The translations under genes and the position numbers were made by a program. The notes under the pieces were generated by a model, which saw nothing but the letters and a program-made list of their open reading frames with translations, searched no databases and was not told the origin of the DNA. This document shows positions 26,840 to 35,659 of a stretch of DNA of 64,000 nucleotides, piece by piece. The stretch comes from Paenibacillus_AP thailandensis (GTDB lineage Bacteria > Bacillota > Bacilli > Paenibacillales > Paenibacillaceae), in NCBI RefSeq assembly GCF_042685365.1, contig NZ_JBHUMY010000003.1, positions 60,470-124,469 on the forward strand, given 5' to 3'. The stretch's first letter is position 1. The number at the start of each line of letters is the position of its first letter.

Positions 26840-29143
26840 CTACGCCTGCTTTGCGATGCTGCGCAAGTAATTCCCCGGCGTACATCCGTGCATTTCCTTG
26901 AACTTCTTAATAAAATATGCCGCCGTTGCGTAGCCGACCGTATTCGCGATTTGCTCGACCGTCATGTTGTTTTTCTCAAGCAACGCTTTAGCCCTCTCCA
27001 TTCGCTGGCCAGTGACATAATCCGTATAGGTGACGCCCATCTCTTCCTTAAATAGCTTGCTTAAATATTTGGGACTGAGAAACACCTTCGCCGAAACCGC
27101 CTCAAGGGACAAATCCTCCGAGAGATGGTCGCGGATGTATTGCTTGGCCTCTTCAATGCTGGACACCGCCCGTTCGCTGTTCCGATTCTCCATATGCGCG
27201 ATGAACGATGTTGCCGAATCCACCAGCCACGCTTGAAAAGCCCGGATGTTGTGCAGCCCGGCGAACTGGTTATACAAATCCGGATTCTCCTGCCCGGGGT
27301 GCTTATATCGAACGCTCTTCAAATAATCGGAATAAACGAACACGATATTTCCGAGGATAAAACGGCAATGATCGGCCGAATACATGCCTTCCCGCATCGC
27401 CGCGACCAGCTGTTCGACAGCCGCCGCAAGCTCCTGCGGCTGCCGGGCGTTCAATTTATCTTTAAACTTCGCCAGAACGGCTTGCGGGATTTCATCCGGG
27501 CTCCTATCCCGATCGAGCAGCTTGCGATCTTTCAGAATGGAGGTCTCCGGCAGGAAATAAGCATATTTCATTAAGGTTTGGGCCTCGTTGTAGCTCTTGT
27601 GAACATCGGTCATCTCCTCCACCCATGACCCCCATGAGATTTGGACATCCAAGCGCAGCTGTTCCTTCCCCTCCGATATGACAAATCGGGATATTTGTTC
27701 CAGAAGCTCCTCGCTTTCTCGATTCGCGCAAACAATGACGACAACCTTCCGATCCGGTAGCGCTTCGGCAATCATGCGGCAATCCGGCAGGGATACGGCT
27801 TCCAATTGGTTGATGATCCGGTACACCGCATACTGCATATTCCTGGAGCTTAACCGGGCCAAAGCTTCGCTTGAATCCAGAATCAAGCAGCAGTAGCGTT
27901 TATATACGCTCGAAAACCCCAAAAAATGGCGCTCTTCCGCCCATTCCTCGGGCGTATAGCAATTGCCGAGCAGATTGAGGACGGCATTATGCTTAATAAC
28001 CGAGCTATTGGCCTCCAGCGTCTCTTCCAGACTGTTGACTTTATCTCTTAGCTTGACGAAAGCGGTATCGATCAGACCGAACTCGTTGGTGCCATGTTCG
28101 GGAGCATGGTCCAACAGGCCTCTTATTTTGGCCGTCAACCGCTTGATCGGGCTGTAATTCGCCTTGGCCAGAATGCCGGACAACACGAGGCCGATCAGAA
28201 TAGCCAGCAAGCAGACGCCCAGGATCAGCTTCTGTATGAAAATCGACTTTTCATAGAAAGAGCCGGAAGTAACGACGCTGTAGATTTTCCACCCGGTCGA
28301 CGGAAGCGTCTGATAGGAAACGACATGGGTATTCCTATCGATCGTACCGTTATAACTGCCGGCCGCATCCATGATCAAACGTGCGTCATCGCTGCTCCGG
28401 GAAGCTAATTTTTCCTTATCCGCATCCGATATCGCATGACCGGAACGATTCAGAATAAACGTATTTTCATATTGCATGGGCATCATATTGCGAATAATTT
28501 CTCTTATCGCGCTTTCCTTCACGTCAATCGCAATAATGACGTCGCTTCTCTCGCCCGACGCTTGGAACGGATAGCTATGGGCGTAAGTGATCAAGGCATC
28601 GCGTCCGCCTTCGGTCAAGTTGGAGTAAATATCTTGCGGAACCAATCGAGTCGACGTCCATAGACTGCTCTGCTTATTGTTTCGCATCCCGTCGATCCAG
28701 TCCGCCATATAAGCCATTCGGCTGTCCTGGTCCGCATTGTATTTCAGTCCGTAGAGCGACGATAACATGACATTTTGTCCGGGATAATACAGATGCACCG
28801 CTTGCAGGACGTCCGAGTTGCCGATGACCTCCGATTTAAGCAATTCTTGCAGGTCAACCGCCTTGCTATGATTGTTTTGAAAGGAAGCGTCGGCAAACAG
28901 CCGTACATTGACGCTTTTGTTGAGCGAAATATCCAAATATACTTGCTGGGCTTTTTGGAGCACTGCCGTTTCTATCGTTTGCGCGGTGTTCTCCAGAATC
29001 AACTGATTTCGGTTTCGCAGCTCCTCCTTATAATTGCCCGAGAAATAAATATAGAAGATCGAGCAGAGCAGGAGCACGATAACGAGCACAATGGATATAT
29101 AGGAAATAGCCAGATTAGCAAATACGGAATTCCATTTTTTCAT
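26840..29143 (-). CDS. Membrane-anchored AraC-family regulator (YtdP type)
   Basis: 767 residues. A transmembrane helix near the N-terminus (SIVLVIVLLLCSIFYIYF) leads to an extracellular Cache-like sensor region (about 40-290). A second helix follows (LILGVCLLAILIGLVLSGIL), then a cytoplasmic linker and a C-terminal AraC double helix-turn-helix (VSAKVFLSPKYLSKLFKEEM and QIANTVGYATAAYFIKKFKE). Such one-component sensors detect sugars outside the cell and activate the adjacent uptake gene, here the lipoprotein at 25155. GGGAGGGGG precedes the ATG. Confidence 0.9.
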   Translation of the reverse strand: MKKWNSVFANLAISYISIVLVIVLLLCSIFYIYFSGNYKEELRNRNQLILENTAQTIETAVLQKAQQVYLDISLNKSVNVRLFADASFQNNHSKAVDLQELLKSEVIGNSDVLQAVHLYYPGQNVMLSSLYGLKYNADQDSRMAYMADWIDGMRNNKQSSLWTSTRLVPQDIYSNLTEGGRDALITYAHSYPFQASGERSDVIIAIDVKESAIREIIRNMMPMQYENTFILNRSGHAISDADKEKLASRSSDDARLIMDAAGSYNGTIDRNTHVVSYQTLPSTGWKIYSVVTSGSFYEKSIFIQKLILGVCLLAILIGLVLSGILAKANYSPIKRLTAKIRGLLDHAPEHGTNEFGLIDTAFVKLRDKVNSLEETLEANSSVIKHNAVLNLLGNCYTPEEWAEERHFLGFSSVYKRYCCLILDSSEALARLSSRNMQYAVYRIINQLEAVSLPDCRMIAEALPDRKVVVIVCANRESEELLEQISRFVISEGKEQLRLDVQISWGSWVEEMTDVHKSYNEAQTLMKYAYFLPETSILKDRKLLDRDRSPDEIPQAVLAKFKDKLNARQPQELAAAVEQLVAAMREGMYSADHCRFILGNIVFVYSDYLKSVRYKHPGQENPDLYNQFAGLHNIRAFQAWLVDSATSFIAHMENRNSERAVSSIEEAKQYIRDHLSEDLSLEAVSAKVFLSPKYLSKLFKEEMGVTYTDYVTGQRMERAKALLEKNNMTVEQIANTVGYATAAYFIKKFKEMHGCTPGNYLRSIAKQA

Positions 29144-29434
29144 ACCGTTCCCCCTCCCTCTAAACGTTTCCCCGATTGTCGTTCTCCATTATCCTGCATG
29201 TTTATTAAACGGATGTAAAACGGCACCCGCCTTTTATTAGGCGAGTGTAAAATAGGTGATCACTTCCTCCCAAACTGCTATAAAGGGGAAATTGTTATAT
29301 TGATGCATTGCGTGCCCCGATGCTACATTGAGACCGATTCCGGTCCCTTCGGCAGAGGAGGCGCAAGCGTTACAAGCCGCTTACTCCTTCGCAGGATCGG
29401 ATCAAGATAACCAAAAGATAGGAGTAGATTCGAT

Positions 29435-32002
29435 TTGAAAGACAAATCCAAGTACAAGCTGTTATCGGCTGCGATGGGCGCGCTGCTGCTGCTTAATCCC
29501 GCTGCCGGCAATATCGCCATGGCGGCGCCGGCGGAAGCCTCAATCGAGCTGCCCGAAGCTCCGGCGTGGGGACATTTTGTCGATAGCTACAAGAACAACA
29601 CCTCCGTTAATATGGATGTCTATTCCAACCCGGCGATCGGCGTATTGTCCGGGTTCCTGGATCTGTGGAAGCCGGGATCGTCGTGGGACAACGGCACCAA
29701 GCTGAACAGCGAAGTGCTCGACTACAATATCCAATATGTGGCCGATCTGGCCGAGTCCCGCACGGAGGAAGAGGAGATCGCGGCTTATTACGACGACCGC
29801 CGCAACCAAACCTACGGAGCCGCCGACGGACTCGGTTCGCTGGCGGATGTGTACCGCGAGAAATCCGGGACGTACACGACCATTACGAGCATCCCGGACG
29901 ATGCCACGACGGTGAAATACAGCGACGGCAACGGTGCCAACAAAGGCGGCAATTCCGACTCCGAGCTCGGCAAGATGGTCGATCTGATCGGCACGCTGCG
30001 CGGCAACTACGCTTCGACCAACCCGGCCAAAAACTATTACAGCTATATGCGTCCATGGCGGTGGCTAGACGAATCGGTCATCGTGCCTACGCTGGTTCCT
30101 GCCAGAAGCTCCACTCCGGCTACGGACGGCGGCTTCCCGAGCGGACATACGAACGCTTCGTATCTCGCCTCGCTGGCCCTCGCCTATGCGGTGCCAGAAC
30201 GGTTTCAGGAGCTGCTGACTCGGGCCTCCGAGATGGGCAACAGCCGGATCGTCGCCGGCATGCACTCGCCGCTCGACGTCATGGGCGGACGCGTCATGGC
30301 TACGGCGCTGGCAGCCGCTACTCTGGCGGATCCGGATAATGCCGAGCTGAAGAAGGCCGCATACGACCAGGCTCATGACATCCTGTTGAAAGAAACCGGC
30401 ACCGCGGAAGACCGCTTCAGCGATTACGAGAAAAACAAAGAGGAATTTACCGAGCGCTTGACCTACGGCTTTGCGCCGATCGCTTCCACAACGAAACCTA
30501 TGGTCGTGCCGAAAGGCGCCGAGGTGCTGCTGGAAACCCGCCAGCCTTACTTGAGCGCGGAGCAGCGCCGCGAGGTTCTGGCGACGACCGGCCTGCCGTC
30601 CGGCTATCCGGTGCTCGACGATCCGGAAGGATGGGGACGTCTGAACCTGTTTGCTGCCGCAGACGGTTACGGCGCCTTCAACGACGACGTTACCGTGACG
30701 ATGGATGCCTATAAAGGCGGATTCCATGCAGCCGATAGCTGGCGGAACGATATTTCCGGCACGGGCAAGCTGACGAAGGAAGGAACCGGCACCTTGACGC
30801 TGCTCGGCAGCAACACCTATTCCGGAGGCACCGAGCTTAACGCCGGTACGCTCGAGGGCGGCTCGGCCACGGCCTTCGGCAGCGGCGACGTGCTCAACAA
30901 CGGCGGAACGCTTACGGAGAATGTGACAGGAAAGTGGATCATTGGCGGAAGCTTCACCCAAGCCGCCGAAGGTACTCTGGAGCTGAATGTGGCAAGCTCG
31001 GACGATGTGCTTGAAGCTCGCGGAGAAGTCCATGCGAACGGTACATTGGAAGTGAATTTCACTGATGATTACAAGCCGGGCAAGGGAACGATCACCCTGA
31101 TCAGCCATGACGGGAATGAGCGGACCGGACAATTCGTGGATGTCGAGATTAACGGCTTGCCAAGCTCGTACAAGGCTCGGGTAGTATACCAATCCGATAA
31201 AATTCTATTGAAGGTAACTTCGTCGTCGGACTCCAGCTCTGATTCGGATTCCGATTCCGACGATTCGGATTCGGATTCCAACTCCGATTCCGGCTCTGAT
31301 TCTTCAAACGATACGGATAACAATGGAACGGAGGGCCCGCAGGCGCCGGAAACCGGTGTGAATCCGTTCCAATCGAACGCGGTCAGCCGGGATGAGGTGT
31401 TAAAAGCAGTAAACGACGCCATCGCCGCAACGAATGGCGGGGACCAATCGTTCAGCGATATCGGCGATCACTGGGGCGGCGACTTCATTGCGAAAGCAGT
31501 GAAACTGGGCATCATAACGGGATACGAGAATGATACGTTCCGTCCGAACGCGTCTGTCACCAGAGCGGAGTTCGCCGCCATGATTGCCCGTGCATTCGCG
31601 CTGGAACCGCAGCCGGCCTCGGCCGACTTCAACGATACCGGTTCGAATTGGGCCGCCGGTTATATCGGCGCTTTGGCGGACAAGGAAATTATAAACGGTT
31701 ATGCGGACGGCAGCTTTAAACCGAATAAACCGGTCTCCCGTGCCGAGATGGTCGCAATCATTGCCCGCGTGCTCAATCTTGACGCGCTAGCGACCGGCGA
31801 ACCGGCAAGCTTTACGGACGTGAGCGGCGACTATTGGGCAGCAAATGCGATTGAGCAGGCGTCTTCGGCCGGTCTCGTGCAAGGTACGACCGATTCTTCG
31901 TACGCGCCTAATCGCCCGACTACCCGCGCTGAAGCGGTGACGCTCATCATCCGGGCTCTGGAGAGCGACAGCTCGATCAAGGCGTTAATTGAAAGGTTGT
32001 AG
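29435..32002 (+). CDS. SLH-anchored class A-type PAP2 phosphatase with autotransporter-type repeat
   Basis: 855 residues starting at a TTG preceded by AGGAG; no nearer ATG gives the signal peptide (LLSAAMGALLLLNPAAGNIA). The PAP2 domain (about 40-300) has all three phosphatase motifs: Lys199-x6-Arg206-Pro207, PSGH at 235-238 with His238, and SRxxxxxHxxxD from Ser270 to Asp281. After a helical stretch, residues ~440-490 form an autotransporter-associated beta-strand repeat (GTGTLTLLGSNTYSGGTELN). A Ser-Asp-rich linker (about 598-640) leads to three SLH domains (about 655-855) that hold the protein to pyruvylated cell-wall polymers. The likely role is a wall-bound non-specific acid phosphatase for phosphate scavenging. 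A strong terminator follows. Confidence 0.9.
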   Translation: MKDKSKYKLLSAAMGALLLLNPAAGNIAMAAPAEASIELPEAPAWGHFVDSYKNNTSVNMDVYSNPAIGVLSGFLDLWKPGSSWDNGTKLNSEVLDYNIQYVADLAESRTEEEEIAAYYDDRRNQTYGAADGLGSLADVYREKSGTYTTITSIPDDATTVKYSDGNGANKGGNSDSELGKMVDLIGTLRGNYASTNPAKNYYSYMRPWRWLDESVIVPTLVPARSSTPATDGGFPSGHTNASYLASLALAYAVPERFQELLTRASEMGNSRIVAGMHSPLDVMGGRVMATALAAATLADPDNAELKKAAYDQAHDILLKETGTAEDRFSDYEKNKEEFTERLTYGFAPIASTTKPMVVPKGAEVLLETRQPYLSAEQRREVLATTGLPSGYPVLDDPEGWGRLNLFAAADGYGAFNDDVTVTMDAYKGGFHAADSWRNDISGTGKLTKEGTGTLTLLGSNTYSGGTELNAGTLEGGSATAFGSGDVLNNGGTLTENVTGKWIIGGSFTQAAEGTLELNVASSDDVLEARGEVHANGTLEVNFTDDYKPGKGTITLISHDGNERTGQFVDVEINGLPSSYKARVVYQSDKILLKVTSSSDSSSDSDSDSDDSDSDSNSDSGSDSSNDTDNNGTEGPQAPETGVNPFQSNAVSRDEVLKAVNDAIAATNGGDQSFSDIGDHWGGDFIAKAVKLGIITGYENDTFRPNASVTRAEFAAMIARAFALEPQPASADFNDTGSNWAAGYIGALADKEIINGYADGSFKPNKPVSRAEMVAIIARVLNLDALATGEPASFTDVSGDYWAANAIEQASSAGLVQGTTDSSYAPNRPTTRAEAVTLIIRALESDSSIKALIERL

Positions 32003-32018
32003 AAGTTTCTTAAAATAA

Positions 32019-32062
32019 AGAGCGAAACGGCTCACGTAACGACGAGCCGTTTCGCTCTTTGC
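32019..32062 (+). terminator. Rho-independent terminator after the PAP2-SLH gene
   Basis: AAAGAGCGAAACGGCTC and GAGCCGTTTCGCTCTTT are exact reverse complements around a 10-nt loop, with A-rich and T-rich flanks. Confidence 0.9.
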
Positions 32063-32328
32063 CATTCTTGTCACCCCATAAAAAAGAAACATAGCAGATA
32101 AATAACTGCCTCTAGCTGTCTAGTCAACATTCAGATCGCAAGCAGCATATTCGTGTTGTAAAATTATTCTATATTGAAATGCGCTTTCAGAATCAATACA
32201 TCATGAACCATCGTTTGCGGACCCCTCCGCATTTCATCAAGTAACATTCGCCAAACACAAAAAGCGCCCTACGCTGAAGGCGCCTTTTGTATTCGGATTA
32301 CGGATGATCGTCGTCCGAATCGAAGCCG
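32063..32328. other. Non-coding gap with a minus-strand terminator
   Basis: With the preceding terminator this makes a gap of 326 bp between genes. At 32259-32288 a hairpin (AAAAAGCGCC / GGCGCCTTTT) serves as terminator of the minus-strand zinc-ribbon gene. The rest is AT-rich and I see no ORF, repeat or RNA signature in it. Confidence 0.6.
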
Positions 32329-32568
32329 CTACTTGAGCACCTCGATCGTCCCTTCCGTCATCCTGAAATAACCGTTTTTGACAAAGGATAAAATGCGGCT
32401 TACGCTGATTCCGGTCAGGTTTGAAACTTCAAGCACGATCGTATCCGGATAAGCCACTACAACGTCGCGAATTTTATGATACATTTCTTCGCAGCTTTTG
32501 CACATGTTATGATAATTCGTTTTCTCGTGAAGGTTTCCGCAAAAGGCGCAAATATGATAGTTTCCCAT
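32329..32568 (-). CDS. Small zinc-ribbon/helix-turn-helix protein, YvyF-like
   Basis: 79 residues. Two CxxC pairs (CAFC and CKSC, residues 7-10 and 23-26) form a probable zinc ribbon. They are followed by an acidic helix and an HTH-like segment (VSNLTGISVSRILSFVKNGY). The layout resembles the flagellar-operon regulator YvyF (TIGR03826), although no flagellar genes are near, so the match is to architecture only. AAGGAGAC precedes the ATG. A terminator follows. Confidence 0.7.
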   Translation of the reverse strand: MGNYHICAFCGNLHEKTNYHNMCKSCEEMYHKIRDVVVAYPDTIVLEVSNLTGISVSRILSFVKNGYFRMTEGTIEVLK

Positions 32569-32659
32569 AATGTCTCCTTACGTTTCGGCAGCCTTTATTT
32601 CCTATATCGGAATAGGTCGTACGGTTTATTATACTATATTTCTTCGCCGCCGCTACGCA

Positions 32660-32825
32660 AAAGCAGGATAATGTTGGGATTAAAGCGCCGTCCGAGGAGA
32701 CTTACGGCACACGTTGCTTCGTCTAAAAGTCCGGTTCCTTCGCAATCTCGCGTTTCGTCCGTTCCTCGCCGCCCATGGCCAGGCCAAATCTCGGCGCGGT
32801 TGACGTTTGCTCGTAGGCGGGTTAA
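32660..32825 (-). pseudogene. Vestige of a second sigK-type sigma factor (region 4)
   Basis: On the minus strand, bases ~32815 down to ~32730 translate as RFGLAMGGEERTKREIAKE followed by a stop. The sigK gene at 56681 has RFGLDHGGEERTQREIAKE at the same place. DNA similarity continues past the stop through the helix-turn-helix codons (ACGTGTGCCGTAA against ACGTGTCCCGCAT) to roughly 32660, with frameshifts and stops. It matches SigK better than SigE (TQREIAKE is SigK-like). It abuts the end of the sulfatase operon and cannot be functional. It may descend from a duplicated or rearranged sigK. Confidence 0.75.
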
Positions 32826-32843
32826 AGATCGGCTTTCGGCGTA

Positions 32844-34259
32844 TCAATACTTTTCTCCCTCCAACAGCTGCCGCTTCAGCCAATCGTTCCGAACCATCGG
32901 GTCGCCGTCCCGCCGCAATACTTCGTATAAGCGAGTCCGCAATTCCCGTAAGATGGGGACCGCGTCCGGATCGGCAATGCGATTGCGCAGCTCGTGCGGG
33001 TCGCGGCGTAGATCGTACAATTCGTCGACGTCGGTCAAGTTCCAAACATATTTCCACTCTTTCGTGCGGATCATGCGCTGGGTGTACAGCCCGAATTGCT
33101 GCCCGTTATAGCTTGCGACGATTTCCTGCCGGGACTCATCGGGCTTCTCTTCCACCAGGAGGTTCTTAAATGATCTTCCGTGAAAATGATGGTCCTGCGG
33201 CGCAGAGAACTGACAAATGTCCAATATCGTTGGCGGCAAATCAAGCAGATGATAGATCATCTCGCTTGTGCGCCGTCCGGCCGGGATGACGCCGGGCCAC
33301 CGCATCGCCAGCGGCACCCGAACGACGTCCTCGTACATGACGTAATGCTTATCCATCATCCGATGCCCGCCGCACATATCGCCATGATCCGTCGTAAAGA
33401 CGACCCACGTGCTGTCCCGCAGACCAAGATCGTCCAGCTGTTTCAACAATCGCCCCACTGCATCGTCCAGCTGGCTGATGACGGCGTAATATCGGGCAAC
33501 GATGGGAGCCCAGTCTTCCCAGCCGAAGGACTCGATGCCCCAGCTTCGCAGCTGCTGCCTCTGGATATACGGTTTGCCCTCGAATGTCTCTCCGAAGCTT
33601 CCCCAAGGCACCGCAGCTTCAGGACCATACATCCCTGCGAACGGCTCAGCCGGTCGGCACGGCGGATGAGGCTCTTCGAAGTTGACCCGCAGATGCCAGG
33701 GACCTTCGGACGAGGCGAGCCGGCCCAGCAGCTCGCCGGCTCTGGCCGCCGTCCAATGCGTGGACGACAGCTCCAGCGGAAGCGGATCCGTCTCGCCGAA
33801 ATACCCGTTCGCATACGCGAGCTTAGGGTACCGTTCCCGAACCATAGCGCCGTGCAGGGCGCGCGTATCGATATATTCTTCGTACCCGTAAGCTAACGGA
33901 TCATAGTCCGGATGGACATCCCACTTGCCGACATAACCACAGAGGTATCCGCCCTCCCGGAGCGTTCTTGTCCAGGAATACGCCGTCGGCTCCAACGAGC
34001 TCACCTTAAGACCCATCGAAGCGTTCCACAACGCGCCGAAAGCGTCGGGCCGCCGTCCGCAGACGAACGATTGCCGGGACGGGCCGCAGACGGGGATATG
34101 ACAAAACGCCGCCTCGAACCACATCCCCTCGGACGCCAGCCGGTCGATATGAGGCGTTACAACGGGAACCAACCCTGCATACCCAAGGCAATCGTACCGC
34201 AGCTGATCGGCCATGATGATCAGGACGTTCGGCCGTCCTTGCCGCTCCGTCCGATTCAT
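32844..34259 (-). CDS. Type I (Cys) sulfatase
   Basis: 471 residues from the ATG at 34259, which overlaps the upstream sulfatase-like gene's stop as ATGA. The active-site signature Cys58-Gly-Pro-Ser-Arg62 is intact. Maturation of that cysteine to formylglycine by an FGE or anSME enzyme would be needed; no such gene is in the window. Metal ligands are visible in MADQLR and FTTDHGDMCGGH. It has no signal peptide, so it should act in the cytoplasm on an imported sulfated sugar. It is the last gene of a ~15 kb operon. Among the three sulfatase-fold proteins here it is the only one with the canonical nucleophile. Confidence 0.9.
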   Translation of the reverse strand: MNRTERQGRPNVLIIMADQLRYDCLGYAGLVPVVTPHIDRLASEGMWFEAAFCHIPVCGPSRQSFVCGRRPDAFGALWNASMGLKVSSLEPTAYSWTRTLREGGYLCGYVGKWDVHPDYDPLAYGYEEYIDTRALHGAMVRERYPKLAYANGYFGETDPLPLELSSTHWTAARAGELLGRLASSEGPWHLRVNFEEPHPPCRPAEPFAGMYGPEAAVPWGSFGETFEGKPYIQRQQLRSWGIESFGWEDWAPIVARYYAVISQLDDAVGRLLKQLDDLGLRDSTWVVFTTDHGDMCGGHRMMDKHYVMYEDVVRVPLAMRWPGVIPAGRRTSEMIYHLLDLPPTILDICQFSAPQDHHFHGRSFKNLLVEEKPDESRQEIVASYNGQQFGLYTQRMIRTKEWKYVWNLTDVDELYDLRRDPHELRNRIADPDAVPILRELRTRLYEVLRRDGDPMVRNDWLKRQLLEGEKY

Positions 34260-35659
34260 TGGCGGTCGCCCCCCACCGAACGAGTCTTCGCCAGCGCCTC
34301 GTCGAACAGATGGCGGCGCGGATTCCGAATCCACTCCTCCCAGCTGAGGCCGCATTGCCGCAAAATATGATCGATCCGGTTCCGAAACGGCAGTCCCGCC
34401 TTAAGCTGCACCGCCATCGGATCCGGCCTTCCGCCTAGCTCGCGCTCCACCCATTGCTCGAGCTCTTGCTCCATCCGCGCGCTAAGCTCCGGCAGATTCT
34501 CCGCCAAGTTGACCGTCTCCTCCGGATCGGCCCTCAGATCGTATAGCTCTCTCGGAGCGCGAACGTACGGCCCGGCATCATAAGTTCGAATGAATTTATG
34601 GTCGGCGGTCACGAGCCCGCGCGAAGCCTGCCAAGCGCATTCGCTCAAGTAAATCCGATCCTGCGTCCCTTCCCGTTCTCCGCGAATGATTGGCCACAAG
34701 CTCTTGCCGTCGATGGACGGAGGCGGCCGAAGTCCGGCCGCTTCCAAGACGGTCGGCATAAGATCGACCTGCTGCACGAGACCGGTCACCCTCCTCCCGG
34801 CGGGAATGACGCCCGGCCATCTCATCATGACCGGCACTCTCACCGTCGTTTCGTACAGGCCGCAATGATCCCAATAAATGCCGTGCTCGGTCATGCTTTC
34901 CCCGTGATCGCCGAACAGAACGAGCAGCGTATTCTCATACAATCCCTCCGCGATCAACAGCTCGTCGAGCTCCCGCAGCCGGTCGTCCAAATACCGCACC
35001 TCGGCGTCGTATAACGCGTCGATATACGCCGTGTCCGTCACTTCCCCCAAGCGGTCGTAATGATGATGCTTGAAGAACGGATACGCCGCATGGTTATAGG
35101 CCTCCTCCATGCTCCGGTTGGACGGATCGAACGGGTCCCGCCCTTCTTCGTAGAAGGGAGCGACATACTCCTTCGGGGGCAGGTAAGGCGTATGCGCATC
35201 CCAATAATGCAGAAACAGGAAGAAGCGTTCGCGCTTATGCTCCCGAATCCAAGGAAACGCCAGCTCGTTGACCGTGCGTCCGTCGATATGCCGCTCGTTC
35301 CCGACGGAATTGATATAATACCGGAAGCCTCTGGCGAACCATTCCTTCAGCTGGTACAAATTATCGACCGCCGCCGTCGCAACCCCCTCCGAGCGCAGGA
35401 GAGCGGGAAGCCACGGTTCGCCCTTGGGCAAATGCGTCAGCGGAGATCCGTGGGAGACGATGCCGGTATGAATGCCGAGCTTCCCGGTGAAAATGCCGGT
35501 ATGCGCCGCTTCCGTCGGTATGTCGGCCGCGTACGCGCGCTCGAACAATACGCCCCCGGAGGCGATCCGGTCCATATAAGGGGACGTCGGTTTGCCGTAG
35601 CCGTAACAGCCGAGACGGGAAGCGCGCAGCGTGTCGAGCGAGACGAAAACGATATTCAC
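34256..35659 (-). CDS. Sulfatase-fold enzyme with Thr at the nucleophile position
   Basis: 467 residues. I place the start at a GTG (35659), which has GGAGGGG six bases upstream and overlaps the CysC stop as GTGA; an ATG at 35674 lacks a good site. The alkaline-phosphatase-superfamily metal ligands are present (VSLDTLR and FGDHGESMTEH). Where sulfatases have C-x-P-S-R, this protein reads T-E-A-A-H (IPTEAAHTGIFTG, Thr49), counted back from the conserved TG. A threonine there is typical of phosphotransferase or phosphodiesterase members, not formylglycine sulfatases. Annotation as a sulfatase would therefore be doubtful. It is coupled to CysC upstream and to the true sulfatase downstream. Confidence 0.82.
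   Translation of the reverse strand: MNIVFVSLDTLRASRLGCYGYGKPTSPYMDRIASGGVLFERAYAADIPTEAAHTGIFTGKLGIHTGIVSHGSPLTHLPKGEPWLPALLRSEGVATAAVDNLYQLKEWFARGFRYYINSVGNERHIDGRTVNELAFPWIREHKRERFFLFLHYWDAHTPYLPPKEYVAPFYEEGRDPFDPSNRSMEEAYNHAAYPFFKHHHYDRLGEVTDTAYIDALYDAEVRYLDDRLRELDELLIAEGLYENTLLVLFGDHGESMTEHGIYWDHCGLYETTVRVPVMMRWPGVIPAGRRVTGLVQQVDLMPTVLEAAGLRPPPSIDGKSLWPIIRGEREGTQDRIYLSECAWQASRGLVTADHKFIRTYDAGPYVRAPRELYDLRADPEETVNLAENLPELSARMEQELEQWVERELGGRPDPMAVQLKAGLPFRNRIDHILRQCGLSWEEWIRNPRRHLFDEALAKTRSVGGDRQ

Noticed and set aside
30065..31192. 375-codon antisense frame within the PAP2-SLH gene
   Set aside because: The sense frame has complete catalytic motifs and SLH domains. The antisense translation has no recognisable domain.
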